This document shows positions 18,127-26,226 of a DNA stretch of 64,000 nt, in pieces. Position 1 is the stretch's first letter; each line of letters starts with the position of its first letter. The stretch covers positions 1-64,000 of the forward strand of contig CAKVIN010000001.1 in NCBI GenBank assembly GCA_934754425.1. The letters are read 5' to 3'. The position numbers and the translations under genes are program-made. The DNA is from an uncultured Candidatus Melainabacteria bacterium (GTDB taxonomy: Bacteria; Cyanobacteriota; Vampirovibrionia; Gastranaerophilales; Gastranaerophilaceae). Under the pieces are notes generated by a model. It was not told the origin of the DNA and ran no database searches. It worked only from the letters and a program-made list of their open reading frames with translations.

Positions 18127-19254
18127 CTACAATCCTGTTTTTTCATCGAGTTTGAAATAGTCAATCATATCAAGAATTGAAAAAATTTCATTGAAGAAAT
18201 GTATATTTTTAGGATTTTTTAATGTCTTAAATAGACTTCCGAACTCAAATAAATTTTTATATGTAGATATTGCAAGCATAATTTGATTATCAAAAAATGC
18301 ACATTTGAGTTTTCTTGTGCCGAAAGAAGTTCCTACATTCAAAAGTCGTTCCATAAAAGCAGTTGTAACAAAATATCTGGCTTCTACTTCATCTGCAGAA
18401 AATACCTTAAAACGCTTAGCGAATTTAGGGTCTTCCAGTTTTACTTCTTTAGGTTTTCCATAAATCTCAGCGTTTTGCTTTTTTACAATAAAATACATTG
18501 ATATAAGTACTATAGCAATAATGATACTGAAAAAGAGTGAGCCAAACAGTACATCTATCATATCTAATTCATTTTCAATTACAGAACTTAGTACTCCACA
18601 AATACCAGCTCCCATAAAGGTCAAAGCCATTAATAAAAAAGGGACTTGGTTTTGTATATCTGAATCTTTTTGTGTAGTAACAATTGTTCTTGTAGAAGAT
18701 CTTTTATTAAGATTAAATGTTGCAACCACACCTTTAAAAGCTATTGAATACCATTTTCGACCAGATAAATCCAATAAAATTTCTGCTATTTTGAAATCTA
18801 CATTATCCAATGTTCCAATAAAAGCATCATCTGTTTCTGAACCATTAAATCTACCGAACAATGTACTTTGTCTCAAGGCTTCATCAGATATTATACTGGA
18901 CTTGTTATAATACTTAATTGATTTTAAATTAGTAACAATCAGTGGCATTATAGCTAATTTTAATTTTTTTTGAAAAGATTTATACGTAGTTATTGGATTA
19001 ACAAAGATGCAAATTATGTCGATAATTACAAGCATCCAAGAAAATATAAAAAGTCCCGATGCATCAAAATTTTCAAAAAATGAAACAACAGCACCACCAT
19101 TAGTGATATAACAAATTGGAATTACAATTAATATAAATTCTATAATAAGCATTCTAAACAGAGTACGAACTCGTTCTTTTTCAAATTTCTCAAACTGTGC
19201 AAAAACATTCTTGTAGAAATTATCATAAATTTCTTTTTTGCTCTTGTATTTCAT
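18127..19254 (-). CDS. DUF3137-type membrane protein
   Basis: 375 residues. An N-terminal cytoplasmic helix (MKYKSKKEIYDNFYKNVFAQ) is followed by four predicted membrane helices, two near 30-90 and two near 205-260. Between and after them are soluble segments, including FIGTLDNVDFKIAEI, FKGVVATFNLNKRSSTRTIV and a C-terminal domain (FKVFSADEVEARYFVTTAFM, FFDNQIMLAISTYKNLFEFG). This arrangement matches DUF3137 proteins, whose function is unknown. A weak AAGAG precedes the ATG. It lies 20 bp after dacB and could be co-transcribed with the nitrilase-dacB operon. Confidence 0.72.
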   Translation of the reverse strand: MKYKSKKEIYDNFYKNVFAQFEKFEKERVRTLFRMLIIEFILIVIPICYITNGGAVVSFFENFDASGLFIFSWMLVIIDIICIFVNPITTYKSFQKKLKLAIMPLIVTNLKSIKYYNKSSIISDEALRQSTLFGRFNGSETDDAFIGTLDNVDFKIAEILLDLSGRKWYSIAFKGVVATFNLNKRSSTRTIVTTQKDSDIQNQVPFLLMALTFMGAGICGVLSSVIENELDMIDVLFGSLFFSIIIAIVLISMYFIVKKQNAEIYGKPKEVKLEDPKFAKRFKVFSADEVEARYFVTTAFMERLLNVGTSFGTRKLKCAFFDNQIMLAISTYKNLFEFGSLFKTLKNPKNIHFFNEIFSILDMIDYFKLDEKTGL

Positions 19255-19274
19255 TCGTTTATTCTCTTATTTTT

Positions 19275-20648
19275 TTACAATCTTATATAAGCTTCTCGGA
19301 TTAAATAATCTTCTAATGTTTTCATATCAGATGTAGTAGAAGCCGGATCATTGATAATTATACAAAAAGCGTATTTATTACCTTTTTTAGTCGTCAAATA
19401 CCCTGCAATTGAACTAACATCTTTTAATGTACCGGTTTTTGCTCTCAAATCATTTTGTATAGGTAACATTCTATGTGTAAGCGTTCCTTCCCCTGGGGTT
19501 GGTAAATGTTGTAGCGTTTCATTGTTTTTATTAAATACTAAATAATTAGAAATAAAATCAGCGGTAGCCAAATTATTTTTAGAAACCCCGCTTGCATCAG
19601 CCAAGCGTAATCTTGAATTATCAAGTTTATTTTTTACACAATAATCATTAAACAATTTTATTGCATAAGCATCTGTTCCTCTGTCATTATAAGCTTTTCC
19701 ACCTGCAAGTTTTGATACTGTTTCTGCTACCATATTGTTACTATTTTTCAAAATATCATCAACAGCTTGATTGAGCGAATGACTAATTTCTTCTAACTCT
19801 TTATCATTTGCAACAACTTTGCCTGATATAAAATTTTCTTTTAGGTAAACATTTCTATCACTTAGAGCATTAGTTAATCTCACATCAAAATATCGTTTCA
19901 AATTATTCGTCGGTACGCTTAAAACAACAGGTTTATTTACAATACCTTCAAGAGTTAAAGTGTTTGCAGAAATTGAATTGTCACGTGCAATTTTTACATT
20001 ATTCTGCTCACCGGTTTTTACATTATTTAAAAATACAATCGGATACTTACTTGGATTAATAATAGTTGCAAGTTGACCTTTTTGTGTAGGCATAACAGTG
20101 ATTTTTATTACATTTCCATCAAGATTGTATGAATTGAATCTTGGCATTAAGGAATTCATATCATCATCCCATTGCCAACCTTCACCCCAATCTTTTTTTT
20201 CTAAAATACTATCATCAATATAAACTCGTTTTGTTGTTTCTTGCTCAATATTCTTAGCCAACTGTTTTAAATCAGAATAAGTTAAATAAGGATCCGCACC
20301 AAGTTTTATTATGTAGCTATCGTTATTACGTTTATAAATTTTTGTTGTGAAATCATAATCATCGCCTAATACTTCTACTGCCGGTGGTAGTGTTAAAAGT
20401 TTTTGAACAGAAGCAGGGTGCATAAGGATTTTTTCGTTTAATTCATAAACAGGTTTGCCACTGTTTAAATCTCTAATAGATATTGCGATAGAATTTTTTT
20501 CAACTCCAGAGTCGTTTATAACAGAATTAAAATCTCCTTTTACATTTGGAACTTTATTTTTTGTCGCAGCATTTGCCCCTAAATTTACCCCTAAGTTTAC
20601 CCCTAATGTTACCAAAAATACCAGCATTATAGTAATGATTTTTTTCAT
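19275..20648 (-). CDS. dacB: D-alanyl-D-alanine carboxypeptidase/endopeptidase (PBP4, peptidase S13)
   Basis: Periplasmic peptidoglycan hydrolase of 457 residues. The three penicillin-binding motifs are SVQK (Ser80-Lys83), SNN (about 303) and KTG (403-405, in RAKTGTLKD). The signal peptide ends ...LGANA and contains a short in-frame repeat (VNLG twice, then ANLG-like), caused by a 12-bp DNA repeat at about 20578-20612. The start at 20648 follows GAGG; the longer frame upstream is only read-through of the nitrilase end. The start overlaps the nitrilase stop by four bases (ATGA), indicating an operon. Confidence 0.92.
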   Translation of the reverse strand: MKKIITIMLVFLVTLGVNLGVNLGANAATKNKVPNVKGDFNSVINDSGVEKNSIAISIRDLNSGKPVYELNEKILMHPASVQKLLTLPPAVEVLGDDYDFTTKIYKRNNDSYIIKLGADPYLTYSDLKQLAKNIEQETTKRVYIDDSILEKKDWGEGWQWDDDMNSLMPRFNSYNLDGNVIKITVMPTQKGQLATIINPSKYPIVFLNNVKTGEQNNVKIARDNSISANTLTLEGIVNKPVVLSVPTNNLKRYFDVRLTNALSDRNVYLKENFISGKVVANDKELEEISHSLNQAVDDILKNSNNMVAETVSKLAGGKAYNDRGTDAYAIKLFNDYCVKNKLDNSRLRLADASGVSKNNLATADFISNYLVFNKNNETLQHLPTPGEGTLTHRMLPIQNDLRAKTGTLKDVSSIAGYLTTKKGNKYAFCIIINDPASTTSDMKTLEDYLIREAYIRL

Positions 20649-21466
20649 TTTTTTATTACCTCGTAAGAGTTTTGTATATCGTTTAAAATAGTGCATTTAT
20701 CTCTGAATTCATATTCTTTTTCAAGATTTATTTCTGCGTAAATTCCACCTTCTTTTTCTTCAATTTCGTCAAGAATATTACCATCATAGTCAATAATCAT
20801 TGAGTGCCCAAGGTTTTCTACTCCATCAGCTAGTAGTCCTGTTTGCGTAAGAGCAACCATATAAGTTTGGTTCTCAATAGCTCTTGCTCTTGTTAAAGTG
20901 TCCCAATGAATTTTTCTTGATTTTGGCCAAGCAGCCATATTTACTAAAACATCAGCTCCGGCTTTTCTGTAAGCTCTGTATATTTCAGGAAATCTTATAT
21001 CATAACAAATTGTTAACCCGATTTTAATTCCATCAAGCTCTACCATTACCGGATTTGAACCCACTGATATATAATGATTTTCAGTATCACCATTATAAGA
21101 ATACAAGTGATTTTTGTCATAAATACAAACAACTTCACCTTGGCGGTTGATTACAGGACAAGTGTTAAAAAGCTTATCGCCATCTTTTCTGACAAAACTT
21201 CCACCTGCTATATTTACATTGAATTCTTTTGCTATTTCACAAAGCATTTTTACTGCCTTAGAATCTTCTAACGATTCTGCTGAAGGTGGAAAAGATGGGC
21301 AATCCCAACCAACAGTCCATAATTCCGGTAAAAACACAAAATCAGCACCATCATATTTTTTTAGATTTGCGACTAAAAGATTTTTAACTGTTTCTATATT
21401 TAATTCAACATTCCCAATTGCAGATTCCATTTGGATTGCAAGTAATCTTACTTTTGTTTTTTCCAT
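20645..21466 (-). CDS. nitrilase-superfamily carbon-nitrogen hydrolase
   Basis: 273 residues. The catalytic Glu-Lys-Cys triad is visible at Glu48 (FLPELW), Lys118 (DKNHLYSY) and Cys154 (LTICYDIRFPE). CYDIRFPEIYR is typical of the Nit2/omega-amidase and YafV branch, which deaminates alpha-ketoglutaramate or related amides; the true substrate is not proven. A cytosolic enzyme. Its start lies inside the DUF374 gene (19-bp overlap) and its end overlaps dacB by 4 bp, making a three-gene operon. Confidence 0.9.
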   Translation of the reverse strand: MEKTKVRLLAIQMESAIGNVELNIETVKNLLVANLKKYDGADFVFLPELWTVGWDCPSFPPSAESLEDSKAVKMLCEIAKEFNVNIAGGSFVRKDGDKLFNTCPVINRQGEVVCIYDKNHLYSYNGDTENHYISVGSNPVMVELDGIKIGLTICYDIRFPEIYRAYRKAGADVLVNMAAWPKSRKIHWDTLTRARAIENQTYMVALTQTGLLADGVENLGHSMIIDYDGNILDEIEEKEGGIYAEINLEKEYEFRDKCTILNDIQNSYEVIKK

Positions 21467-22119
21467 ATTCCGAATTTGTATACCTCATCAAATGCTTGCG
21501 GAGCTTTACTTTCTAACTCCTCTAAACTTTCTTGTAGCTTTTGGCGGGCTTCTTCTTCATCTCCGTCATGCGAAATATAAATTGGCTCTCCATAAATATT
21601 GATTAAATTAGTGGCAAAAATAGGACATCTTAGTTCATCCCAAGATGGGAATTTTGCCCAAGTAAAATTATTAGAATACCAATACACTGGTACAATAGGC
21701 ACTCCTGCTAATTTTGCAATTTTTATAACCCCATCTTTCACCACATTTGCGGGGCCTCTTGGACCATCAACCATCATTGCGCAATTTTCACCGGATTTCA
21801 ATATAGAAATCATTTGCATGCTGGCTTCAACTGCACCTTTTTTACCTTTTGAACCACGGACAGTTTTAAATCCCCATTTTTCAACAACATCAGCAATAAT
21901 TTCTCCGTCTCGAGAACGACTAACTAAAACATGTAACTTATCACGATTAGGAATGCCGTGAATACAAAATTGGTGTGCGTGCCACATTGCATAAATACAA
22001 GGCATTTTGTTCGGATTATTTACTTCAATAATTCTTGTAAAAAGCTCTTGCAACTTTAAAATTCTAAAAACTAAAGTTGATACCTTATCAACATTTTTAC
22101 CATCTAATAACTTTACCAT
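21448..22119 (-). CDS. DUF374-family lysophospholipid acyltransferase-like protein
   Basis: A membrane-associated acyltransferase-like protein of 223 residues, related to LPS or phospholipid acyltransferases. The HX4D-like motif is represented by MWHAHQF and LVSRSRDGE. Next come GFKTVRGSKGKKG and MMVDGPRGPANVVKDG, the DUF374 signature. I start at 22119 (MVKLLDG...) rather than 22173, because TATAAT lies 7 nt upstream on the minus strand and no Shine-Dalgarno sequence precedes either start. It is the first gene of the acyltransferase-nitrilase-dacB operon, whose other members are an amidase and a wall enzyme, so an envelope role is plausible. Confidence 0.85.
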   Translation of the reverse strand: MVKLLDGKNVDKVSTLVFRILKLQELFTRIIEVNNPNKMPCIYAMWHAHQFCIHGIPNRDKLHVLVSRSRDGEIIADVVEKWGFKTVRGSKGKKGAVEASMQMISILKSGENCAMMVDGPRGPANVVKDGVIKIAKLAGVPIVPVYWYSNNFTWAKFPSWDELRCPIFATNLINIYGEPIYISHDGDEEEARQKLQESLEELESKAPQAFDEVYKFGIWKKQK

Positions 22120-22126
22120 GACACTA

Positions 22127-22154
22127 ATTATACTATAAAAGGTAACTGTGTCCA
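22127..22154 (-). promoter_or_regulatory. promoter of the DUF374-nitrilase-dacB operon
   Basis: On the minus strand, TGGACA (22154-22149), a 16-nt spacer and TATAAT (22132-22127) are followed by 7 nt and the ATG at 22119. Predicted leaderless. Confidence 0.6.
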
Positions 22155-22226
22155 ATCTAAATAAATTAAACATCTTGCTTGATTAATATAACTCATTAAA
22201 CCTATTACTCATTCAAAACTTCTTCG

Positions 22227-22235
22227 TGCTATAAT
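22227..22235 (+). promoter_or_regulatory. extended -10 box, predicted leaderless
   Basis: TGCTATAAT followed by exactly 6 nt (TTAGTC) and the ATG at 22242. No Shine-Dalgarno sequence. Confidence 0.6.
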
Positions 22236-22241
22236 TTAGTC

Positions 22242-23240
22242 ATGAGTAAGATAAGAAAGCTTTATTATTTTGATAAAAAAAATATGCGGGAAATGATTTC
22301 ATTTCTTAATAATAATGATGCATATGTCAATCATATTATGTTTAATCCGCTTTTACCTTTACATCATTTGCTTCCAATTCGTTTTAAATTCTTACCGGAA
22401 TCCTATGTTTTGAAAGATAAAAAAGATATAAAAGGACTTATCACAATTGCTCCAACAAGAAACCCGTTAAAAAGATTAGAAATTCAACGGTTGTTTTTTG
22501 AAGAAAATAGTTTTAATAATGCGTATGAATTAATTCAATTTGCAGTTTCAAAATATAAAGCAAAAGGAGCTATTTCTTTTTTAACTCGTGTAGATGATAA
22601 TTTGCCTGATTTAATCCGAATTTTTGTTTCAAAATGTGATTTTAGCAAAATTTCTTATGAAAAATTGTGGAAAATTCCAAGAAAAGAAAATAAACAATGT
22701 TTTAATAAAAACGACTTTAGAAATTTTAAAAATTCTGATTCACAAACTGTGTCAACTCTCTATAATGAATCACTTTTACCACATTTTAGACCTCTTCTTG
22801 GTGCTGATAAAAAAGATTTTAAAGATGTTATATTCAAAGGGCTTTCTTATTTTACAGAATATAAATATATAATGGAAGATAAAAAAACAAGAAATATTTC
22901 CGCTTATATTTCTATAAAAACAACCGATAACAAAAATTATGTATTAGATGTTGTTCAATCTTCTTGGGTTGAAATCGATTTAGATATGATTATAGATTTT
23001 GCGTTTTCTCAAATAGAAAAACGTCAAAAAGATTTCAATTTATTATTCAAAACAAAAAGATACACGCAATATGGCGATAAACACGAACAATTTATGATAA
23101 ATCATAAATTAGAATGTGTTCAAACTCAAGTTGTTTTAACAAATTCTTCTGCAAAAATAATAAAAGATGATGTAAAAACCGGACGATTTGTTATGCTAAA
23201 TCAATTTTTAGATAGCAGCAGCGTAAATGTTCCGGGATAA
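22242..23240 (+). CDS. uncharacterised protein, possibly GNAT-fold
   Basis: 332 residues, basic, with no signal peptide or membrane helix. I cannot assign a family with confidence. Segments such as IKGLITIAPTRNPLKRLEIQ, NAYELIQFAVSKYKAKGAIS and FAFSQIEKRQKDFNLLFKTK have the strand-helix rhythm of tandem GNAT acetyltransferase domains, but no clear acetyl-CoA loop (Q/RxxGxG/A) is present. The next gene, panB, follows after 19 bp with its own AAAAGGA site, so the pair is probably an operon. It starts directly behind an extended -10 box. Confidence 0.65.
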   Translation: MSKIRKLYYFDKKNMREMISFLNNNDAYVNHIMFNPLLPLHHLLPIRFKFLPESYVLKDKKDIKGLITIAPTRNPLKRLEIQRLFFEENSFNNAYELIQFAVSKYKAKGAISFLTRVDDNLPDLIRIFVSKCDFSKISYEKLWKIPRKENKQCFNKNDFRNFKNSDSQTVSTLYNESLLPHFRPLLGADKKDFKDVIFKGLSYFTEYKYIMEDKKTRNISAYISIKTTDNKNYVLDVVQSSWVEIDLDMIIDFAFSQIEKRQKDFNLLFKTKRYTQYGDKHEQFMINHKLECVQTQVVLTNSSAKIIKDDVKTGRFVMLNQFLDSSSVNVPG

Positions 23241-23259
23241 AATATCAAAAGGATAAATA

Positions 23260-24063
23260 ATGAAAACAATAGGAATGTTTCAAACTTTTAAAGATAATAA
23301 TAAAAAAATCGCAATGTTAACAGCTTATGACTATTCCACAGCTCAAACATTAGAAGAAGCAGATGTTGATGCTATATTGGTAGGAGATTCATTAGCAATG
23401 GTTGCACTTGGTTACAAAGACACTTATAACATCACGATAGATGAGATGTTAATCTTTGTACGTGCGGTTGCAAGAGGAGCACAAAACTCTTTTATAATCG
23501 GCGATATGCCATTTATGAGTTACAATCTTTCTATAGAACAAGGCTTGGAAAATGCTTCAAAAATGATAAAAGCAGGGGCATCAGGTATAAAACTGGAAGG
23601 ATGTAATGAACATATTTTAAAATTAGTAAAACGCTGTGTAGAATCAGGAATCCCTGTCTTAGGACATTTAGGTTTTACTCCGCAATTAATGAACGTAATT
23701 GGCGGACATAAAATCCAAGGTAAAACGACTGAAAAAATAGAAGAGATTTTGCAATGCGCTAAAAAATTAGAACAGGCTGGATGTTTTGCAATAGTTTTAG
23801 AACTCATGCCGGAAGAAAGCGCAAAATATATAACCGAAAATATTAATATCCCAACAATAGGAATTGGCGCAGGAAAATATTGTTCAGGGCAAATTGTTGT
23901 TACCGATGATATTTTAGGTAAATTTACAGATTTTGCACCCAAGTTTGTAAAAAAATATACAAACCTTCATGATATTGTTCTAAACGCAGCCGAAGAATAC
24001 ATAAATGAAGTTAGAAATGAACTTTTCCCTTCACCTAAAGAATCATTTGAGTTACATAAATAA
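23260..24063 (+). CDS. panB: 3-methyl-2-oxobutanoate hydroxymethyltransferase
   Basis: Makes ketopantoate from 2-oxoisovalerate and 5,10-methylene-THF, the first committed step to pantothenate and CoA. The 267 residues match the family. Signatures are MLTAYDYSTAQ, DAILVGDSLAMVALGY, IGDMPFMSY, AGASGIKLEG, HLGFTPQ and the catalytic Glu region LELMPEE, then IGIGAG and VTDDILG. AAAAGGA lies 7 nt before the ATG. panC and panD are not nearby. Confidence 0.96.
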   Translation: MKTIGMFQTFKDNNKKIAMLTAYDYSTAQTLEEADVDAILVGDSLAMVALGYKDTYNITIDEMLIFVRAVARGAQNSFIIGDMPFMSYNLSIEQGLENASKMIKAGASGIKLEGCNEHILKLVKRCVESGIPVLGHLGFTPQLMNVIGGHKIQGKTTEKIEEILQCAKKLEQAGCFAIVLELMPEESAKYITENINIPTIGIGAGKYCSGQIVVTDDILGKFTDFAPKFVKKYTNLHDIVLNAAEEYINEVRNELFPSPKESFELHK

Positions 24064-24089
24064 ATATTAGGGCATAATAATATTATTAA

Positions 24090-24485
24090 TTATTTTAAAA
24101 ACAAACCATCAGATCCTTTTGGCAACACAACTGCTTGCCCTAAAAGATTCTTTTTAACTTCAAAACCTTCCGGTAGCGTTTGCGTACCAACCCTGACTCC
24201 TAAAATATTATTAGAAATAGAATAACTTCCATAACCATTCATTATAAATTTTGCATTGGAAGGTAACTGCCTTGATTGATTAATTTGATTTACTTGATTA
24301 TCCGTTAAAAAACCTGACATCAAACGAAAAAAACCAATTTTTGGTGGCATTTTCGTATTTTGAGAACTCACATAAGCATCACACTGCATTGGCGCTTGTG
24401 GAATTTCTGCTGATGGCTGTTGATATTGCTTAAATGCTACTTTTGTAATAGGTTGAAAATTAGAACTATTAACGGAATTTATCAT
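24090..24485 (-). CDS. hypothetical protein with N-terminal FK motif
   Basis: 131 residues if started at 24485 (MINSVNSSNF), where AAGG lies about 8 nt upstream; an ATG at 24503 is the alternative. There is no recognised domain, signal peptide or membrane helix. The N-terminus is polar, Asn/Ser/Gln-rich and contains ITKVAFKQYQQP. This resembles the short Phe-Lys/Arg-containing N-termini of other unknown proteins in this window (27558-28460, 51351-51698). The C-terminal part (NNILGVRVGTQTLPEGFEVK...) looks like a small beta-rich fold. Confidence 0.6.
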   Translation of the reverse strand: MINSVNSSNFQPITKVAFKQYQQPSAEIPQAPMQCDAYVSSQNTKMPPKIGFFRLMSGFLTDNQVNQINQSRQLPSNAKFIMNGYGSYSISNNILGVRVGTQTLPEGFEVKKNLLGQAVVLPKGSDGLFLK

Positions 24486-24577
24486 ACAAACCTTGCCCTT
24501 CATTTTTATTACACATATATGTATAAAAACAAAAATAGTTCAGGATTTGACATATTGTAAAGATAATTTAACTAAAT

Positions 24578-24940
24578 CTACCCTTCTTCAAAATAACTTG
24601 CGCAAGAAGTAGCAGTTTCCCAAACAGAAATTTTTGAAACCTGAACAATTTTTTCTTTTAATTTGTTATAAATAAACATTGCAATCATTTCGCTGGAAGG
24701 ACTCTCACCCTTAAATTCAGGAAGTTCATTGATATCTTTATGATCTAATAAATCTAAAACAGCTTTCATTTCTCGTTTTAAAACTTTATAATCAACAAGA
24801 ATATTGCTCTTATCTAGCGTTTCGCCTTTTACATAAGCTTCTACTAACCAATTGTGACCATGCTGATGTTCACATTCACCATCATAATTCAATAAATGGT
24901 GAGCTGCTGAAAAATACATTTGTGCTTTTAATTCAAACAT
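24578..24940 (-). CDS. queD: 6-carboxy-5,6,7,8-tetrahydropterin synthase (queuosine pathway)
   Basis: Converts 7,8-dihydroneopterin triphosphate to 6-carboxytetrahydropterin, the second step toward preQ0 and queuosine. The 120 residues match the family. Zinc ligands His15, His27 and His29 and catalytic Cys23 are in FSAAHHL and GECEHQHGHNW. The C-terminal Glu-containing VWETATSCASY is also typical. GGAG lies upstream of the ATG. No other queuosine genes are adjacent. Confidence 0.93.
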   Translation of the reverse strand: MFELKAQMYFSAAHHLLNYDGECEHQHGHNWLVEAYVKGETLDKSNILVDYKVLKREMKAVLDLLDHKDINELPEFKGESPSSEMIAMFIYNKLKEKIVQVSKISVWETATSCASYFEEG

Positions 24941-25060
24941 TTTATCTCCTTTAAAAAAAATTTACTTATCCTCTTGTTAAAAAAAACAGTCGGAATGTTA
25001 GAGAACATTATAAATGTGCGTAAGGATTTGTCCTCTTATTAAGCAAAATTTAAAATACTA

Positions 25061-25897
25061 TTAACAGCAAACTTCTGCCAATCTAACCAAAATTTTATCT
25101 GTGATTACTTTGATATAATCCTTGTCAACCATACCATTAATAATACAATCTGCAATTTGGTAAGTTGGACGAATATATTGCTGAGCGGTTTCGTTTACGT
25201 TTTTAAACTGCAAATCGGCAGCTTCTCCAGTCTTACCTCTAGAAACCGCACGTTTGTACCATCTTTCTTTAATAACATCAATCGGAGTGAATACATAAAC
25301 TTTTACATCCATAATGTCACGCACTTCTTTATTAAGAACATATAAACCTTCTGTCAAAATAACTTTTGCAGGTTTTTTAGTGTCTCCGTTTGGATTAGAA
25401 ACACAAGTAACAAAATCATACTTTGGTGAAACTATTGTTTCGCCCTTCTTCAAACCCAATAAATGTTCTCTCATTAAAGCAAGATTTATGACATCCGGTG
25501 TATCAAAACTAAAACCGGTTTTAAATAAAGCATCATAACTTCCTGCTTCTTGAAGTTCTTTAGAAGTATCTTTGTAATAATCGTCTTGACGGATAACAGT
25601 ATAAATTCCTTCTTTTTTATCACGAACAACGGCTTCTATTGTGTTATCAACAAAGACAGTTTTACCGGAAGCACTCTCACCGGTTATTCCAATAAGAAAA
25701 GTTTTTTTCTTTTCTTGAACAACTTTACGTGCAATATTCATAATAAAATCGTCAGCAACTTTCAAAAACAATGGTTGTTCTTGTTGTTTATCTTCTTCAA
25801 GAATCTCTTTTAGAGTGTCAACAATGTTTGTGATAAGTTCCATATCAAGACGACTAGAGTAAAAATTGTAGTTTGTTAGTTCAAATGTTTCCATCAT
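25061..25897 (-). CDS. uridine kinase/phosphoribulokinase-family P-loop kinase
   Basis: A 278-residue protein with an N-terminal extension (about 1-65), then a Walker A loop GITGESASGKT (about 70-80), IRQDDYYKD as the substrate-binding segment, and VILTEGLYVLNKEV as Walker B-like. RGKTGEAADLQFKNV would be part of the lid region. It most resembles uridine kinases, but the extension and the poorly conserved nucleoside pocket leave the substrate open. AAAGGA lies 8 nt before the first ATG. The promoter region is shared with pgk and contains the large hairpin at 25993-26146. Confidence 0.82.
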   Translation of the reverse strand: MMETFELTNYNFYSSRLDMELITNIVDTLKEILEEDKQQEQPLFLKVADDFIMNIARKVVQEKKKTFLIGITGESASGKTVFVDNTIEAVVRDKKEGIYTVIRQDDYYKDTSKELQEAGSYDALFKTGFSFDTPDVINLALMREHLLGLKKGETIVSPKYDFVTCVSNPNGDTKKPAKVILTEGLYVLNKEVRDIMDVKVYVFTPIDVIKERWYKRAVSRGKTGEAADLQFKNVNETAQQYIRPTYQIADCIINGMVDKDYIKVITDKILVRLAEVCC

Positions 25898-25992
25898 ACA
25901 ACCGTCCTTTGTTCAATATTACCATTGTATAGTAAACACCAAAAAATTGCTCATGACTTTTATTGATTTGTAAAGAAAATTTACTTTTTGGG

Positions 25993-26146
25993 AGGTCATT
26001 AAGTCGCTAAGTCTTTAAGTCGTTAAGTTCTTTAAATTCGCTAACGCTCATAAATAAAAAATAAAACATATACCAAAATCAAAATTTTTATACGAACTTA
26101 ACGCCTTAACGACTTAACGACTTAAAGACTTAATAACCTAAAGACT
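25993..26146. repeat. large hairpin built from 9-nt tandem repeats (family C)
   Basis: This is most of the 329-bp gap between the kinase and pgk. The left arm (25993-26045) and right arm (26094-26146) are inverted copies of runs of the nonamer TAAGTCKTT and variants (TAAGTCGCT, TAAGTCTTT, TAAGTCGTT). The ~50-bp loop is AT-rich. It resembles families A and B of the flagellar cluster in design but not in sequence. It precedes the pgk promoter. Confidence 0.8.
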
Positions 26147-26158
26147 CTTTTTTCCATC

Positions 26159-26187
26159 TTGAGAAGAATTTTTGTTTTTAATATAAT
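26159..26187 (+). promoter_or_regulatory. pgk promoter
   Basis: TTGAGA (26159-26164), a 17-nt spacer and TATAAT (26182-26187). The predicted leader is about 33 nt and contains the palindrome TTATTTGCAAATAA (26198-26211) before the AAGGAAAGAG ribosome-binding site. Confidence 0.65.
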
Positions 26188-26226
26188 TATCATGCAATTA
26201 TTTGCAAATAAGAAAGGAAAGAGATT

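Noticed and set aside
21448..22173. Longer start of the DUF374 protein at 22173
   Set aside because: The extra N-terminus lies across the promoter (TATAAT at 22132-22127) and has no ribosome-binding site.
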